A stretch of DNA of 64,000 bases from Eubacteriales bacterium (lineage in GTDB: Bacteria; Bacillota; Clostridia; Lachnospirales; Lachnospiraceae): assembly GCA_030524545.1 (NCBI GenBank), contig JAUNGM010000002.1:124001-188000 (forward strand). The letters are read 5' to 3'. This document shows positions 62,327 to 64,000 of the stretch, piece after piece. The stretch's first letter is position 1, and every line of letters starts with the position of its first letter. Under the pieces are notes generated by a model that saw nothing but the letters and a program-made list of their open reading frames with translations, was not told the DNA's origin and did no database searches. Made by a program: the position numbers and the translations under genes.

Positions 62327-62360
62327 AAAAAAGGGCGCTGCATTTGGCAGCGTCTTTTTT
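62327..62360 (+). terminator. Terminator after the CotF-type gene
   Basis: GGGCGCTGC (62333-62341) pairs with GCAGCGTCT (62347-62355) with wobbles, flanked by A-run and T-run. Confidence 0.85.
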
Positions 62361-62456
62361 GGCGGCTGCTGGCAGGAGCATTTTTTGGGCGAGTGCAGTA
62401 GAATAATGTTGGTTACTGTTCGCTCCCAAGCCTTGCACTGGCTGCAAGGCTATGGG

Positions 62457-62621
62457 CTAGTACAATGAAAAATAAATTTCTGATACATTGACGTAGGATG
62501 ATTGTTTCATATGCAAGGCGGAGGAATGAGGCGTAGCGGTGGCTACGGCGATTGACGACAACGCCGCAGATGAAAAATCAGACAAGTCAAGGTGTCAGTT
62601 ATTTATTATTCGTTGTACTAG
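62457..62621. mobile_element. 165-bp fold-back element with terminal inverted repeats (MITE-like)
   Basis: The left end CTAGTACAATGAAAAATAAA is matched by the reverse complement of the right end, CTAGTACAACGAATAATAAA. Similarity continues inward, so nearly the whole element can fold on itself. The centre is the palindrome CGTAGCGGTGGCTACG (about 62532-62547). There is no coding sequence. This fits a non-autonomous, palindromic mobile element or a mobile structured RNA. It lies between the coat genes and recA. Confidence 0.65.
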
Positions 62622-62755
62622 TAAGGTGGAATTGCCATGAATTCGGCACTTCGCCGTAGGCGAACTTTAAATGTGCCGAATTCATTGCTGTTTATGCCGA
62701 AGGCGTGAACAGCAACTAATGTCGAAAGAAAAAAAGGAAAATTCAAAGAACCTGC
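62622..62755. other. Intergenic sequence between the fold-back element and the recA promoter
   Basis: Part of a 538-base gap without genes. It contains a hairpin pairing ATGAATTCGGCAC (62638-62650) with GTGCCGAATTCAT (62671-62683), enclosing CTTCGCCGTAGGCGAA, and then the third copy of the palindromic repeat. Confidence 0.5.
62686..62717. repeat. Palindromic intergenic repeat, copy 3
   Basis: GCTGTTTATGCC / GGCGTGAACAGC around GAA, sharing TTTATGCCGAAGGCGTGAAC with relatives at 16653 and 29116. The stem is complete if G-T wobbles are allowed. Confidence 0.65.
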
Positions 62756-62784
62756 TTGACAAGACAGAGGTTTTATAATAGTAT
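62756..62784 (+). promoter_or_regulatory. SigA promoter for recA
   Basis: TTGACA (62756-62761), 17 bases, TAGTAT (62779-62784). A nearby TATAAT (62774-62779) is only 12 bases from the -35. Confidence 0.65.
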
Positions 62785-62798
62785 GTATATAGAAAACA

Positions 62799-62812
62799 CG
62801 AACATAGGTTCG
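62799..62812. promoter_or_regulatory. LexA/DinR SOS box of recA
   Basis: CGAACATAGGTTCG matches the Firmicutes SOS consensus CGAAC-N4-GTTCG exactly. It lies just downstream of the -10, where bound LexA would block early transcription. Confidence 0.93.
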
Positions 62813-62852
62813 CTATGCTGAAAATATAAAGAACATAAGGAGAATGCAGAGA

Positions 62853-63971
62853 ATGATGAATGAAGAAAAGAAGAAGGCGCTGGAAGCAGCCCTTGGACAT
62901 ATTGAGAAGCAGTATGGTAAAGGCTCCGTTATGAAATTGGGGGAATCCGGAGCGAACATGCAGGTAGAGACAGTACCAACAGGTTCTTTAAGTCTCGACA
63001 TCGCTCTTGGTGTGGGCGGAGTACCCAAGGGGCGTATCGTAGAGATTTACGGACCGGAGTCCAGCGGTAAAACGACCGTTGCCTTACATATGGTGGCAGA
63101 AGTTCAGAAGAGAGGCGGAATCGCCGGATTTATCGATGCCGAACATGCTCTTGATCCTGTATATGCCAAGAATATCGGCGTGGATATTGACAATCTTTAT
63201 ATTTCCCAGCCGGATAACGGCGAGCAGGCATTGGAGATTACCGAGACAATGGTGCGTTCCGGTGCAGTAGATATTGTGATCGTAGACTCCGTAGCAGCCC
63301 TGGTGCCTAAGGCGGAGATTGAGGGGGATATGGGCGACAGTCACGTAGGGCTTCATGCAAGGCTGATGTCCCAGGCATTACGTAAACTGACCGCAGTTAT
63401 CAGTAAGTCCAACTGTGTTGTAATCTTTATCAATCAGCTCCGTGAGAAAGTAGGAGTGATGTTCGGCAATCCTGAGACCACGACAGGAGGCCGTGCCTTA
63501 AAATTCTATGCATCTGTTCGTCTGGATGTAAGAAGAGTAGAAACACTGAAACAGGCTGGAGAGATGGTCGGCAACCATACCAGAATCAAGGTTGTTAAGA
63601 ATAAGGTGGCCCCGCCGTTTAAGCAGGCAGAATTTGATATCATGTTCGGTACCGGCATCTCTAAGGAAGGAGATATCCTGGATCTGGCAGCAGAATGCTC
63701 TATTATCAACAAGAGCGGCGCCTGGTATGCCTATAATGGCAGCAAGATCGGTCAGGGACGTGAGAATGCCAAGATATATCTGAAGGAACATCCGGAAATC
63801 TGCGATGAAGTAGAGAAAAAGGTCAGAATTCACTACAACCTTCTCCCTGATGATGCAGCAGAGCCTGCCGAAAAGTCTGCAAAAACCAAAGATAAGGAAC
63901 CAAAAGCCAAAGATCCGCAACCGGAAGTTTCGGGCGAACCGGCAGAAATCATTGAGCAGGAAGAGGAGTAA
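62853..63971 (+). CDS. recA: Recombinase RecA
   Basis: A 372-residue ATP-dependent strand-exchange protein and SOS co-protease. Walker A is GPESSGKT (67-74), with [19 protein letters not shown], the [19 protein letters not shown] segment and [17 protein letters not shown] conserved. The last 45 residues are charged and Pro/Glu/Lys-rich, longer than usual. ATG 62853 is preferred because AAGGAG (62837-62842) is one base from ATG 62844. An SOS box controls it. Confidence 0.97.
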   Translation: MMNEEKKKALEAALGHIEKQYGKGSVMKLGESGANMQVETVPTGSLSLDIALGVGGVPKGRIVEIYGPESSGKTTVALHMVAEVQKRGGIAGFIDAEHALDPVYAKNIGVDIDNLYISQPDNGEQALEITETMVRSGAVDIVIVDSVAALVPKAEIEGDMGDSHVGLHARLMSQALRKLTAVISKSNCVVIFINQLREKVGVMFGNPETTTGGRALKFYASVRLDVRRVETLKQAGEMVGNHTRIKVVKNKVAPPFKQAEFDIMFGTGISKEGDILDLAAECSIINKSGAWYAYNGSKIGQGRENAKIYLKEHPEICDEVEKKVRIHYNLLPDDAAEPAEKSAKTKDKEPKAKDPQPEVSGEPAEIIEQEEE

Positions 63972-63977
63972 CAGAAT

Positions 63978-64000
63978 ATGGCACTCACCGAAGAAGAACA
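63978..64000 (+). CDS. Start of a further gene, possibly recX (cut by window edge)
   Basis: ATG 63978 stands nine bases after AGGAG (63964-63968), which overlaps the recA end, and opens a frame MALTEEE that runs off the window. recX commonly follows recA, but seven residues are too few to identify it. Confidence 0.35.

Overview
The window looks like chromosomal DNA from a spore-forming member of the Lachnospiraceae (Clostridia, Firmicutes). The evidence is a complete eight-gene spoIIIA operon, spoIVB, spo0A, CotF-type coat proteins, Firmicutes-type SOS and CIRCE operators, strong AGGAGG ribosome binding sites and moderate GC content. No rRNA, tRNA, CRISPR array or prophage was found. I cannot name the species from sequence alone.

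Layout. 0-4.8 kb: the end of an MMPL/RND exporter and a very long secreted heptad-repeat protein. 4.8-11.4 kb: FtsW/SpoVE-type flippase, acyl carrier protein, a degenerate sirtuin, gltX, a UvrD-type helicase and an Sfp-type phosphopantetheinyl transferase. 11.6-16.6 kb: spoIIIAA-AH, the forespore-mother cell channel. 16.8-27.7 kb: prfC, an Asp23/Gls24 protein, then nusB-xseA-xseB-ispA-dxs-tlyA-nadK-argR-recN, the classic clostridial housekeeping block.

27.7-52.0 kb is an accessory region between recN and spoIVB, which are adjacent in many relatives. It holds LysR and MarR regulators, a CIRCE-controlled hsp20 followed by groES-groEL, two sugar loci (AraC/GPH symporter/GH2 and AraC/GH5/GPH symporter), a GcvT-fold methyltransferase with a PucR-type regulator, a heterodimeric ABC exporter with an MFS transporter, a small Cys/His/Asp protein and a frameshifted ybaK. 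spoIVB follows at 52.1 kb. A second insertion at 53.4-58.8 kb carries a redox set (HxlR regulator, three flavodoxin-like oxidoreductases, Rrf2 regulator, flavodoxin-ferredoxin protein) and a DUF3786-HAD fusion. spo0A, glgA, two small coat-type proteins and SOS-controlled recA close the window, and the last bases begin another gene, perhaps recX.

Non-coding structure is rich. An identical 34-base palindrome follows two unrelated terminators. A diverged palindrome family has three copies. A 165-bp fold-back element with terminal inverted repeats lies upstream of recA. Two equally spaced GTTGTA-N11-TACAAC sites sit in the Rrf2 divergent promoter. All functions are inferred from sequence motifs and recalled family knowledge; no database search was run.
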